From the NCBI GenBank assembly GCA_030849075.1, contig JASAOO010003338.1, positions 1 to 43,454 on the forward strand: 43,454 nt of DNA, written 5' to 3'. The notes under the pieces are model-generated. The model searched no databases, was not told where the DNA came from, and saw nothing but the letters and a program-made list of their open reading frames with translations. The stretch comes from Zelonia costaricensis. Its lineage: Eukaryota; Euglenozoa; Kinetoplastea; Trypanosomatida; Trypanosomatidae. The position numbers and the translations under genes were made by a program. Every line of letters starts with the position of its first letter. Position 1 is the first letter of the stretch. Below, in pieces: positions 27,617 to 36,688 of this stretch.

Positions 27617-30600
27617 TCAGTACCCCGTCTCTTGCACGAGCGACTTGTAGGTGGCCGCCACGGCGCTGCGCTGCTCCCGGGCAGGCTGCATTGCGCACCG
27701 CTGCCCCTCCTCACCGGCCGCGTCGGCACCCGCGCGGGCGGCAGGCGGCGGGATCTCCAGCATGCCGTACAGCTCGTTGCGGGCTGCCCGAGTGCGGGCG
27801 GCGTCGCTGCCGTCCCACTGCACCCGCGTGAGCTGCTCCATGGCGCGGCGGCAGCCCTCCACCGGCAGCCCAGCAGCGGCGGGGGAGCCGGAGGTGAGGA
27901 CGAGCAGGGACGTGTACAGGTCTGCGGCCACCTTCGCGCGCACCTTGGGGTAGCGGCTCGCGATCATGGTCAGCGCCAGCGTCCACGCCCCGCGCCGCAC
28001 GTCCGCGTCGGGGCTACGGCACATGCTCGCCAGCAGCGGCACCATGGCGAGCAGCACCATGATGCTCAGAGCAAAGTGCTTCAGCTCCTGACGCAGCATC
28101 TCCAGCACGGCGCGGTGCTGCTCCACGGCGAAGACGCTCTCGTTGATGAGGAGGTCGAGCACGCGGCTCGCCGGCTTCAGCATGCGCTCCTCATGCGCGT
28201 GCGCCGCAAGCACCGTCATCAGGCAGCGCGAGAGCCGCCGCGCCATCGCGTCCGTGCCGTCGTCGGTGAAGTGGAACGCGCTCAGCAGCGCCGCTGCGGC
28301 AGGCCGGCGGACGTGCTCGGAGAGGTCGCCGGCAGCCACGACGAGACCCTCCATCGCCGCCGAGGCGAGGCTGGCGGGGCACTGGGTGAGCACGAACGGA
28401 CCCACGGCACTCATGACCCGCTGCGTGTTGTGCCACTCCAGCGGCCCCACCGGCCGGTCGCCCTCCTCATGCCCCTCCCCCGCCGCCGCCGTCGCGGCCG
28501 GGTCGCGCTTGGACGGGGTCACGAGCTGCTCGAGGTGCACCCGCAGCCGCGCGATCTCCGCGTGCACGGCGCAGTCCTCCGCCCCGACTGGGCTGGCTTC
28601 TGCGCCCCAGAAGGCGTGTGCGCACGGCTCGCTCAGCAGCAGCCGCACCAGCACCCCTCCCGCAGCGGCCCGCACGCGGTCCAGCTTCTCCAGGACACAC
28701 CGCACAACACCCTGCAGCACGCGCAGCTCCGTCGGCGGCGTGCACAGCGGCGCCGGGGCGGTGGCAGTCGAGGCCGTCGTGGCACACGGGCAGAGGCCGT
28801 AGGCCAGCAGCGATGGCAGCCCCTCCAGCACGGCAAGCCGCACAAACGACCCGACATCACCACGCTTGTCGGTGGCATAGTCCTGCAGCGCCTGCAGAAC
28901 CGTCTCCTCCATCACCGCCGTGTACCAGGCCGAGGTCACCACGCTCGGACGGGCGGCGGGGTCGATGCGGACAAGCACCCGCGCGAGGGCGCGCACGGCG
29001 TTGCGCCGCGCATCGGCGTCCGCCAGCTCCGGGTTGGCTCGGTCGGCGGCGCTCATCAGCGAGGCCCGCCGCAGCACCGGCACAAGGGCCTCGAAGGCGA
29101 GCGGCGCCGCCTCCCCGTCATCGGCATCGGCCCCGGCCCCGGCCGACGGCGGCGCCCACGGTGCGTTCAGCAGCGTCGCGGGCAGCCCACCGACGGCGGC
29201 GAGAAACCCGCGCCGGCGCAGCACGCGCTGCTCAGGCAGGCACCCGTCGTACAGCTCCGCCAGCACCTGGCCGTGGAAGGCTGGCAGGAACTTCACAAAG
29301 TACTGCTGCGCCACCACGGTGAAGGTGTCGGCCGCCGCGTGCTGCACCCACTCCAGGATGTTGTCCCAGGAGCCCTTCAAGAAGCTGAAGACCACGGCGA
29401 GCGTGCGCACCTTATCCACACGCCCACCGACGCGCGCGACGTCCACCGTGTTGGGCAGCGGCAGGGCCCGCTCCGCCACCGCTTGGAGCAGCACGCAACA
29501 GGCCTGGCGAAGGTACGCGCCGCCGCGGGCGCTGAAGCCGCGGCCGGCGTCGAGGGAGTTGAGGATGCCAACGAACTGCGCCACGTGCGCCTCGCTCCAC
29601 GCCTCGGGGGGCAGCAGCCGCACGAGCTCCGCGACGGCGAGCACGGCGCCGTGCCGCGTGGCCACCGTAGTGTCGTCGACACGGCGCAGCAGCTCCGGCA
29701 GCACCTCCTCCAACACCGTCGCGGTCGGCTCCCGCGTGGCCACGAGCCCCAACGCGGCGGCGGCGAGCTGGCGCACGGCGCGGTCCCAGTGGAGCAGCTT
29801 CACGCCCACCAGCTCGCGCAGCATGCCGTCGCGGTACGTGGCGTACTGCGCCACCACCGGGGCCACCACCGTGTACGCGTGGCGCAGCGAGGCGAGCGAG
29901 AAGAAGTCCACGGTCGTGACCAGCTCGATACCGTGCTCGAAGTTGCCGAGGCGGCCAACGCACTCTTGAAACGCCGCCGCGGCGGCGCGGCGCACGTTCA
30001 CCTCGCGATCGAAGAGAGCGGTGACGACAAGCGCGACGCTCAGCCGACGCACGTGGACAGCGAGGTCGTCGGCGTCGTACGCGCGGGCGATGGACCAGCA
30101 GGTGTAGCACGCCGCATCCCGCACGTGCGTGCCGACGCTGTAGGTGCCCTTGCTGAGGTCGTACGCGAGACCCTGCGCCACCAGCGGCACCACCTGCGCG
30201 AGCAGAGCCGTGCTCACAAGACTGCGACGACACAGCTCCGCAATCGTGAGCAGCCCCCCGTGCCAGTGCGCGTCGCTGTACGCGTTGCTGAACACCTCCA
30301 GCACGGCCCCCATCACCTCCTCTGCGAAGGCAGCCGGCAGCCGCTCACAGACGCGGCCGATGCCCTTCGCGGCGCTCCAGCGCACCACGGTGTCCTTGTG
30401 CCCCACCGCCTGCACCAGCAGCCCGATGCCCGCCTCAAGGCTCTCCCCATCGCCGTCCAGCACGTCGTCGTCTTCGCTCGCTGCATCGCCACCCGCGTTG
30501 GCGGCGGCGGCGTCCTCTGCGGCGGCGCCGAGGTTGGCGCCGAGCGACGCCACGTGGCGGCTGTAGCGCCACCCCGCGCGCCGCTGCCTCAGCATCGCCA

Positions 30601-31864
30601 GCGTCAGCCGCTGCCCCACCTTCACGGCCGTCTTGCACAGCAGGCTGTCGCCGGGGTGCTCGCTGAAGACGGTCGTGACGCACGCCAGGAGGCGCGGCGC
30701 GAAGGGCAGCAGCTCCTCGCGCCGCCCGAGCTTCATCGTCTTGGCAATGGCGAGCAGCACGCCGGGCAGGAGGAAGGGCTGGGAGAGGAGGGAGCTGAAG
30801 GTGGACTGCGTGCCCTCAGCCAAGAAGGCCCAGGCCGCGCCAGCCGGCGCCGCGGCGGAGGCCGACGACGACGACGAGGTCTCGAGCAGGAAGGCGGCAA
30901 AGTCGAAGAAGAGGGTGCGGTGGCGCGCGCTGTCAGGCCGCGTGAGCAGCCGTGCGACGAGGAGCGCCGCCGCCTCGCGGCACTTGGACGTGTCAGCCAG
31001 GAAGCGACTCGCCGTCACGAGCGTCGCGTCCGACAGCGACAGCCGCGCCGACGGCCCGGCTGCATCCGCAGCGGCGACTGCGGCGGCATCGTTCGTGTCA
31101 ATCAGAGCCAGCGAGAAGGGCACGAGGACGAGGTTGGAGAGCCAGAGCAGGAGGCAGTAGCGCACCTCCCACTCCCGCTGCCGCGTCGCGTCGGCCACCC
31201 ACAGCTGCAGAGTATAGAAGACGTCCTCGTAGTGGCCGACCTCGTGGGGGAAGTGGCTCGTGCAGCACTTCTCGCCGGCGGTCTTGATGATGCTGTAGAG
31301 GGCCTTGCACACGACGTGCAGCGGCGTCTTTGGGGCGTCGGCGTCGAACATGGTCAGGTCCTGGCCCAGCGCACTCGCCACCACGAGCGTCTGCGCCGGG
31401 GCCGCCGCGGACGAGGAGGTCGCCGTTGTCGGGCCTGTGGAGGACCCCGCCTGCGCCGCCTCACGTGCCCACACCTCGGCCGCATTCGGAAGGTACCGCA
31501 AGAGAAGGTCCACGAGTGGCTGCATGAGGGACTCTAGGTGGGGGTGGAGGAGGTGGGGGCTGTCCTGGTAGCGGTCCACGATCTTGGACAGGCGCCCCTC
31601 CAGCATCGCCGCCACCCCGCTCGGGTCCTGTCCGACGGAGGCGAGAAGCGCATCGTTGGTTGCCGGCAGCAGCGCAGCGGCCTGCTCCAGCAGCGCGGCG
31701 CACTCGGCCGCCTCCTCGAAGAAGGACGGGTCGCACGCGTCCTCGGCGGCGTCCTCTTCAGCGCCAAGCCCCGCCGTGCCCGCCGCGCTGCCCGACTCCG
31801 CCTCCGGCACGTCCCCGGCGTCGGCCCACGCATCCACCACCGCAGCGTCCGCTTGTGACGCCAT
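27617..31864 (-). CDS. TBCD: Tubulin-specific chaperone D (tubulin folding cofactor D)
   Basis: This 1415-aa alpha-helical repeat (HEAT/ARM-type) protein matches cofactor D. With cofactors C and E, TBCD binds beta-tubulin and helps assemble or take apart the alpha/beta heterodimer in the cytosol. The N-terminal signatures IVDRYQDSPHLLHPHLESLM (95-114), CKALYSIIKTAGEK (186-199), SHFPHEVGHYEDV (203-215) and WEVRYCLLLWLSNLVLVPF (232-250) occur in family order. A helical-repeat body with many GLAYD, AAKGIGR and LLHWDRAVRQLAAAALG-like units follows. The length is somewhat above animal TBCD (about 1200 aa). Residues 1-60 are acidic/Ala-rich, and Ala/Gly loops occur at about 138-160 and elsewhere. 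The ATG at 31864 lies close behind a pyrimidine tract and AG. Strong demand for tubulin in a flagellated cell fits the role. Confidence 0.92.
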   Translation of the reverse strand: MASQADAAVVDAWADAGDVPEAESGSAAGTAGLGAEEDAAEDACDPSFFEEAAECAALLEQAAALLPATNDALLASVGQDPSGVAAMLEGRLSKIVDRYQDSPHLLHPHLESLMQPLVDLLLRYLPNAAEVWAREAAQAGSSTGPTTATSSSAAAPAQTLVVASALGQDLTMFDADAPKTPLHVVCKALYSIIKTAGEKCCTSHFPHEVGHYEDVFYTLQLWVADATRQREWEVRYCLLLWLSNLVLVPFSLALIDTNDAAAVAAADAAGPSARLSLSDATLVTASRFLADTSKCREAAALLVARLLTRPDSARHRTLFFDFAAFLLETSSSSSASAAAPAGAAWAFLAEGTQSTFSSLLSQPFLLPGVLLAIAKTMKLGRREELLPFAPRLLACVTTVFSEHPGDSLLCKTAVKVGQRLTLAMLRQRRAGWRYSRHVASLGANLGAAAEDAAAANAGGDAASEDDDVLDGDGESLEAGIGLLVQAVGHKDTVVRWSAAKGIGRVCERLPAAFAEEVMGAVLEVFSNAYSDAHWHGGLLTIAELCRRSLVSTALLAQVVPLVAQGLAYDLSKGTYSVGTHVRDAACYTCWSIARAYDADDLAVHVRRLSVALVVTALFDREVNVRRAAAAAFQECVGRLGNFEHGIELVTTVDFFSLASLRHAYTVVAPVVAQYATYRDGMLRELVGVKLLHWDRAVRQLAAAALGLVATREPTATVLEEVLPELLRRVDDTTVATRHGAVLAVAELVRLLPPEAWSEAHVAQFVGILNSLDAGRGFSARGGAYLRQACCVLLQAVAERALPLPNTVDVARVGGRVDKVRTLAVVFSFLKGSWDNILEWVQHAAADTFTVVAQQYFVKFLPAFHGQVLAELYDGCLPEQRVLRRRGFLAAVGGLPATLLNAPWAPPSAGAGADADDGEAAPLAFEALVPVLRRASLMSAADRANPELADADARRNAVRALARVLVRIDPAARPSVVTSAWYTAVMEETVLQALQDYATDKRGDVGSFVRLAVLEGLPSLLAYGLCPCATTASTATAPAPLCTPPTELRVLQGVVRCVLEKLDRVRAAAGGVLVRLLLSEPCAHAFWGAEASPVGAEDCAVHAEIARLRVHLEQLVTPSKRDPAATAAAGEGHEEGDRPVGPLEWHNTQRVMSAVGPFVLTQCPASLASAAMEGLVVAAGDLSEHVRRPAAAALLSAFHFTDDGTDAMARRLSRCLMTVLAAHAHEERMLKPASRVLDLLINESVFAVEQHRAVLEMLRQELKHFALSIMVLLAMVPLLASMCRSPDADVRRGAWTLALTMIASRYPKVRAKVAADLYTSLLVLTSGSPAAAGLPVEGCRRAMEQLTRVQWDGSDAARTRAARNELYGMLEIPPPAARAGADAAGEEGQRCAMQPAREQRSAVAATYKSLVQETGY

Positions 31865-32802
31865 TGTCTATATCGGGGAGGGGAGGAGATGTAGCAGAGC
31901 GCGTGTGGCCGTGACACCCGTGTGTTCTGAGTGGCAGGTGGTGTAGGGAGGAGGGAGGGGGAAAAGGGGGAAGAATTTCTTCTATTTTGGGGGGATGCAA
32001 CGACCTCGAGGCGTGACGCGGACACACACACACACACAAGCACGCACTCGGGCCGAGGGAAGGGCGGGGAGGGAGGGGGACAGAGCACGGCAAATGGGTC
32101 TGGATGCGTGTGTGCGGTTCTGTCTCTGCGTACCTGCCTCCGACGGGGTGAGAAGAAAGGAGAGTGGGACGTGTGCAGGAGGGGCGTTGTGCGAGCCTCG
32201 CAGCCGCGTGCGAGTGGGGGGGGTGATGGGCACGCCGTGTAGCCACACGCGCCCTTCGCGAGCCGCATCCACCGCGCCGTCGTCTCAGCGACGTGACGAG
32301 AAGAGGGGCGGGGGGTGGGCGCTACGCTGCACCCTGGCTGCGTGCTCCGTGTTGGCTTCAGCTGCTGCTGTGGTGGGTCGTGTCATCGACTTGAGCTTCT
32401 CGGCGAGGTGAAGAAGGGCGTTAAAGAGGAGGGATAAGGGGAGGGGAGGGGGGAGGAGAGCGCGAGATAGGAGAGGCGAGGCCCTCTGCTGCGACTGCTG
32501 CCAGTAATTCGGGCAGCAAGAAAGTATCCTGTGAAGAGGGTCACACACACACACACACACAAGCATCAGCTCGCCCCCTCACCCGCTCCTGTTTTTCCCG
32601 CCGAAGTGGATCGCTGGCAAAGGGCGTAGACGCACATCAGGGAAGAAGAAGAAGCCAAGGAGAAGCGCGGAATGGCAAAGGCGGACGGAACGTCAAGCGG
32701 AGGTGGAGGCCGAGCGTGGAGGGGATGGGGCTGTGAAACCGCAACGACCGAGGGGGGCGAGGTGTTCGAGTAGCCGCCCTGGTGCCGCGTCACGTGCGGA
32801 GG
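31865..32802. other. Intercistronic region (HSD10-like gene to TBCD)
   Basis: About 940 bases without a supported gene. CA repeats lie at about 32021-32038 and 32543-32560, and purine-rich blocks on the plus strand at 31945-31970 and 32420-32460. A 93-codon minus-strand frame (32566-32285) begins in the CA repeat and has no recognisable content. Confidence 0.55.
31868..31890 (-). promoter_or_regulatory. Candidate spliced-leader acceptor for TBCD
   Basis: The minus strand reads a short tract, CTCCTCCCCTCCCC, then GATATAG, ending with AG at 31869-31868. This leaves only 3 nt before the ATG at 31864. The 5' UTR would be very short, so an acceptor further upstream remains possible. Confidence 0.35.
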
Positions 32803-33582
32803 CTACTTGGCGGCCATGCGCGTGGCCCCGTCCAGCCGCACACACTCGCCGTTCATGTACCGGTTGCTGAAGAGGAAGTGCACGAGGTGCGCGAACTCCT
32901 CCGGCTTGCCGAGGCGCGAGGGGTACGGCACCGTGGCTCCCAGCGTGGCGCCAAGCTCCGGCGGCAGCAGCGGCGTCTCCATGATGCCTGGGCAGATGGT
33001 GTTGACACGGATCTGGTGCCCGGCGAGCTCGCGGGCTAGCGGCAGGGTCAGGCTCACAATGCCACCCTTGCTCGCAGCGTACGCGGCCTGGCCGATCTGG
33101 CCCTCGTACGCCGCCACACTAGCGGTGTTGACGAGCACGCCGCGGTCCTCGTCGGCGCCGAGCTGCGCCGCATTCTTCTGCATTGCCGCGGCGGCGAGGC
33201 GGCAGACGTTGAAGGTGCCAACCAAGTTGACCTGCACCGCCTTGCTGAAGGCGTCCAGCGAGTGGGGGCCCTTCTTGCCCACCACCTTGGCCGCAGGGCA
33301 GATGCCCGCACAGTTGACGGCACCGAAGAGCGGCGCGCCGGCGAACTCCTCGGCCGCCGCGATGGCCGCCTGCACCTCCGCCTCGCTGCAGACGTCCGTT
33401 GCCATGAAGCGGCCGTCGATCTCCCTGGCCACGGCCTCGCCCTGGGCGGCGTTGCGGTCCAGCAGCATCACCTTGGCACCCTGCGCGGCGAGAAGGCGCG
33501 CGGTGGCGGCACCCAGGCCGGAGGCGGCGCCCGTCACAAGGATCGGGCGGCCGGCAATGGACTGCACGAACTTCGACTGCAT
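32803..33582 (-). CDS. HSD10-like short-chain dehydrogenase (3-hydroxyacyl-CoA dehydrogenase type 2)
   Basis: This 259-aa SDR enzyme is closely similar in motif layout to HSD17B10. The NAD-binding loop is VTGAASGLGAATA (16-28). An acidic residue after beta-2 (LLDRN, 40-44) suggests NAD(H) preference. NCAGI is at 90-94. The catalytic Ser155, Tyr168 and Lys172 sit in NTASVAAYEGQIGQAAYAASKGG (152-174, shortened here to NTASVAAYEG and QAAYAASKGG). The C-terminal PSRLGKPEEFAHLV (221-234) and NGECVRLDGATRM (244-256) also match. Known relatives oxidise 3-hydroxyacyl-CoA (branched-chain and fatty acid breakdown) and steroids in mitochondria. The basic, hydroxylated N-terminus (MQSKFVQSIAGR) could be a short mitochondrial signal. 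I chose the ATG at 33582. The 19 extra in-frame codons upstream are UTR-like (HTHT). Confidence 0.9.
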   Translation of the reverse strand: MQSKFVQSIAGRPILVTGAASGLGAATARLLAAQGAKVMLLDRNAAQGEAVAREIDGRFMATDVCSEAEVQAAIAAAEEFAGAPLFGAVNCAGICPAAKVVGKKGPHSLDAFSKAVQVNLVGTFNVCRLAAAAMQKNAAQLGADEDRGVLVNTASVAAYEGQIGQAAYAASKGGIVSLTLPLARELAGHQIRVNTICPGIMETPLLPPELGATLGATVPYPSRLGKPEEFAHLVHFLFSNRYMNGECVRLDGATRMAAK

Positions 33583-33626
33583 TGTGTGTGTGTGGGGGGG
33601 GGTTCGTATGTGGCCGTGTTGTTTGC

Positions 33627-33668
33627 CTAGTGTGCGCAACGATTAGTTAGGGAAGGGGGGAGGGGGCT
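33627..33668 (-). promoter_or_regulatory. Candidate spliced-leader acceptor for the HSD10-like gene
   Basis: On the minus strand a C/T tract (about 33650-33668) is followed by CTAACTAAT, a branch-site-like stretch, and then CACACTAG. The AG at 33628-33627 is the first after the tract. It lies 45 nt before the ATG at 33582 and 3' of most of the extra in-frame codons, which favours the shorter protein. Confidence 0.5.
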
Positions 33669-34356
33669 GAAGCTGCCGTGATGTAGAAGCGGAAGGGGAT
33701 AAAGAAGCCTGTGCGGAGGTGGTGGTGGGGAGAAGACGGGAATCAAGAGATGCGCGGGAGTATACAAGGAGGGGGGTTCAAGCGAACTCTGTGTTTGGAA
33801 GGGAGCAGAAGTACACGCTTGAGGGATGGGGGGAGGAGGGGCGGGGGGCTTCTCTCGTTGCATGGGCATACAGGCACCACACACAGTGCCGTGGTCTGCT
33901 CAACACTTTCGCACACACACACACACACACTCAAGCCGCCGAAGCGGTGTGCGCAGGTGGCTCGCGGCAGATGACGAGGGGGGAAGGGGAGGGGAGACGC
34001 CCATAGTGCCAGACGGTGTGAGCGCACTCGCCACCCCTCAAGTGGACTTGCGTAGGTCTTTCTTCGGTGACGGGGAAGCACGCGTCGCCTCTCGCCACCC
34101 GCTTGCGTCACACTGCTGCACTCTCGGTGTCGGTGCGCATCAGCGCGCTGGCACCTTCACGTGCCGCATAGGTCGCGAGGTGCGACGCCGAGGGGGGAGG
34201 GGGTGGGGTGGCGAGAAGGGGAGGGGAGGGGGGTGGTAAGTCGGGGCCGAGGGTGCGTGGGCAATATAGATGATAAGGAGGTAAGAGGTGGAGCGCGAAC
34301 CACACACCGCCGCAGAGGGAGGGGGTAGGGGGGAGGGGGAGGGGGTTGGGCACGCA

Positions 34357-34569
34357 CCACGCCGCAGCGGCGTGCGCACGCGCCAGAGGAGGAAAGACAG
34401 AGGGACGAACACAAGCACAGACACACCAACCGGGGGAGAGGGGAGGCTTCACTCGGCAGCTGGTCGTCGCTGCCCGCTAGCAGATGGTACACCAAACACA
34501 CACACACACGGGTGCACACTGGGGTATGCAACATGCAGTGTGTGTGTGTGGGGGGGGGGAGAGTGCACG
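34357..34569. repeat. Direct repeat, copy 1
   Basis: This is copy 1 of a block starting CCACGCCGCAGCGG and ending GAGAGTGCACG. It contains (TG)6 (34539-34550) followed by a 9-G run. It is nearly identical to 34571-34802 apart from repeat length, a few substitutions (GAGGAGG vs GAGAAGG; CAGCTGG vs CAGCTCG) and G-run length. It ends one base before the N at 34570. Confidence 0.85.
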
Positions 34570-34570
34570 N

Positions 34571-34755
34571 CCACGCCGCAGCGGCGTGCGCACGCGCCAG
34601 AGAAGGAAAGACAGAGGGACGAACACAAGCACAGACACACCAACCGGGGGAGAGGGGAGGGGGGGGCTTCACTCGGCAGCTCGTCGTCGCTGCCCGCTAG
34701 CAGATGGTACACCAAACACACGCACACACACGGGTGCACACTGGGGTATGCAGCA

Positions 34756-34792
<37 letters not shown>

Positions 34793-34802
34793 AGAGTGCA
34801 CG
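34571..34802. repeat. Direct repeat, copy 2, starting right after the N
   Basis: Copy 2 of the block begins immediately after N 34570 and ends with the same GAGAGTGCACG. It is longer because it carries (TG)15 (34761-34790) and a longer G run near 34660. Abutting copies separated by exactly one N suggest two contig ends placed side by side rather than a true tandem duplication. Confidence 0.85.
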
Positions 34803-34909
34803 TGTGAGGTAGGAGGAGGGTGGGAGAGCACCTACCGGCGTGCACACCCGTGCCCAAGACCTTCGAAACTGTGTGTTGAGAAGGAGGAGGATTTGGGGGG
34901 GGGGGTTCG

Positions 34910-35176
34910 CTACTTGCTCTTGGTGTTAAGAGTGAAGCCGTGGATAGCGCTGATCTCGTCCTTCAGCACGGTGTTGACGAGGCGGTGCTGCTGGATGAGC
35001 GACTTGCCCTGGAACACCGGCGACACTATATCGATGTTGAAGAAGCTGCCGCAGCCGGCGCTGGCGTCCACGACCTTGATGGACTGCACGGGCCTCAGCG
35101 CGTCGCTGGACTCCAACTTTGCCTGAATGTCCGCTGCCGTGTACGCGGCAAACAGCCGTGGCGCTAAGCGGAGCAT
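34910..35176 (-). CDS. BOLA3: Mitochondrial BolA-like protein (BolA3 type)
   Basis: This small protein of 88 aa has the single BolA fold. It shows [20 protein letters not shown] (33-52), with the conserved Cys42 of mitochondrial BolA3/BolA1-type proteins, and the helix and strand [16 protein letters not shown] (60-75) with the family His64, followed by HGFTLNT (79-85). BolA proteins work with monothiol glutaredoxins and NFU proteins in late mitochondrial Fe-S cluster transfer, for example to lipoate synthase and respiratory complexes. The basic, hydrophobic N-terminus ([12 protein letters not shown]) looks like a mitochondrial presequence. Met1 is the only methionine in the protein, so the start is fixed. 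The region between the nearest polypyrimidine tract and this ATG lacks an AG. Confidence 0.92.
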   Translation of the reverse strand: MLRLAPRLFAAYTAADIQAKLESSDALRPVQSIKVVDASAGCGSFFNIDIVSPVFQGKSLIQQHRLVNTVLKDEISAIHGFTLNTKSK

Positions 35177-35686
35177 CGCACGTGCACGTCAACCGAGTCG
35201 GCGGGGGGGGGGGAAAGAAGGAGGGGGGGAGAAGGAGGCGGGGGGGGCCAGGGCTTTGAGAGGAGAACCCCGGATGGGCGTGATGGTGCGGAGGAATGGA
35301 CGCGACGGAGCAGCAGCAGAGTAGTGGGTAAGAGACGAGGGAGTGCTTCGTGCAAGCCGCTTCCAAGGGGAGGCGGGGGAGGGAGTGGCTGGGGCTGCAG
35401 ACGGCACGTCCACCGTGCTGGAGGTGTTCTCTCCATGTTTTCGCGGACGGAGGGTGTGCGTCGGTGGCGTGGTCGGTGTCCACACTGGTGCTGTGGTGAG
35501 CTCATCCGTGTTGCTTGTGATAGCAACCCCTTCCGCCCTTCCTCCACCCCATGTACTCACACGGCGCGAAGGGTGTGAAGACGGGGTGCGCATTTGCCGA
35601 CATCACGGACGTCGCTAGACTGCGACGAGCAGACACACAAACACACGGAGACACTACTGGTCATGGGTGGGCACTGCGCTGCCGCG
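35177..35686. other. Intercistronic region (OGFr-domain gene to BolA)
   Basis: About 510 bases. Next to BolA the transcript strand is almost pure C/T (about 35187-35248), but no AG occurs between that tract and the ATG. The nearest upstream AG is 35255-35254, behind TTCTCCTCTC. No gene is supported in the rest. Confidence 0.6.
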
Positions 35687-36688
35687 TCACATGCGGCGGC
35701 GCTTCAGCGGCGTCGCCTCCTCAGTGGTGGCCCCCGGCGCCGCGGCGAGCACGCGCGCCATGTCGAGGTTGGCGGGCAACGTGAAGGGCTGCGTGACAAC
35801 GACTGGATCGACGGTTGCACTCGTGTCGCCAGAGGCACCGGCTGCGACGAGTTCCTCGACGAGGCGCTGCAGTCGATGCCGGTCGGACGCCTCGTACGGC
35901 GTCTCCATCCAGAAGAAGAAGCTGTCCCGACACGCCCCGCCGCGCAGGGGTGCGTGGGGGGCCATCACCTCGCGTGCGAGGTACTCGAGCCAGCCCAGCT
36001 TGAGCGACTCCAGCCCCACCTCGCCGGCAAACTGCAGCATGCGGCTGATGCGCAGGCAGTTGTGCGAGCGGCAGAGGAGGTTGTCGTACTGCGCACGCCA
36101 CTCCGTCACATCCGGCGTGCGCTGCAGCGTCGCCGTGAGCGTCACGGGTGCCTCTGGACCGCCGCTGCGACGCGAAGATGCCGCGCGGTACGTGACGTGC
36201 GTCCCGTAGAAGCGCAGCATCATGCGGAACGCCTGCAGCACGCGCGCCATGACGAGTCCGTCCGCCTGCATCTGCGCCGCCTCGGCAGAGGTGAGCAGCG
36301 GCGCCTGCCAGTTCACGCCGCGCTCGCGCAAGGGGAAGCACCACTGGATGTAGTCGTGCCGGCGCTCCAGCTGGTCGGTGTCCCACGTCGGGCTCGCTGC
36401 GGGGCTCGACAGCGCCCCCTCACCGCCCCACGCTAGGAGGTCGTCAACCAGCTCCTTTCCAGGCCGTGCCGGGAGCTCATCGCGGTAGAACTGGAAACAC
36501 GGTCCACCGCTGATGACGTTGGCGGGCGTGCGAGGCGGAAGAGAGGAGGGGACGGCGGCCGCTGCAGCTGCGGGTGTGACGGTGGGGGAGCGCTGACGGC
36601 GGCCTTGGAACGCCTCGTGGTACGTCTTGAGGCAGCGCTGCGCCTCCTGCCGCACGCGGGCGTTGGCGATGGCGCTGTACTCCATCAT
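35687..36688 (-). CDS. OGFr conserved-region protein
   Basis: This 333-aa protein contains the conserved region of the opioid growth factor receptor (OGFr) family: FQFYRDELP (66-74), LERRHDYIQWCFPLRERG (107-124), RVLQAFRMMLRFYG (149-162) and LRISRMLQFAGEVGLESLKL (212-231) occur in order. The domain is known from animal OGFr (nuclear-envelope/nuclear, cell-growth control) and from many bacteria, fungi and protists where no opioid role exists, so the name should not be read as a function. Residues 30-60 are low-complexity. The C-terminus ends LKRRRM, a small basic cluster. Two adjacent ATGs (36688 and 36685) precede EYSAIANARVRQE. I took the first. The in-frame codons above 36688 are Pro/Arg-rich UTR. 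Confidence 0.85.
   Translation of the reverse strand: MMEYSAIANARVRQEAQRCLKTYHEAFQGRRQRSPTVTPAAAAAAVPSSLPPRTPANVISGGPCFQFYRDELPARPGKELVDDLLAWGGEGALSSPAASPTWDTDQLERRHDYIQWCFPLRERGVNWQAPLLTSAEAAQMQADGLVMARVLQAFRMMLRFYGTHVTYRAASSRRSGGPEAPVTLTATLQRTPDVTEWRAQYDNLLCRSHNCLRISRMLQFAGEVGLESLKLGWLEYLAREVMAPHAPLRGGACRDSFFFWMETPYEASDRHRLQRLVEELVAAGASGDTSATVDPVVVTQPFTLPANLDMARVLAAAPGATTEEATPLKRRRM

Larger units (their letters stand above)
33583..34909. other. Intercistronic region (BolA to HSD10-like gene) with a near-duplicate block and N
   Basis: About 1.3 kb without a supported gene. CA repeats lie at about 33912-33930. Purine-rich blocks on the plus strand cover about 34190-34240 and 34318-34346. The two copies of a 214-bp block meet at the undetermined base 34570. 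A run of G lies just 3' of BolA (34896-34906). Confidence 0.6.

Noticed and set aside
27458..31537. Plus-strand open frame of 1359 codons opposite TBCD
   Set aside because: It is a mirror of the TBCD frame in a GC-rich gene. The translation is His/Arg/Gly-rich with no domain, while the minus strand encodes clear TBCD signatures.
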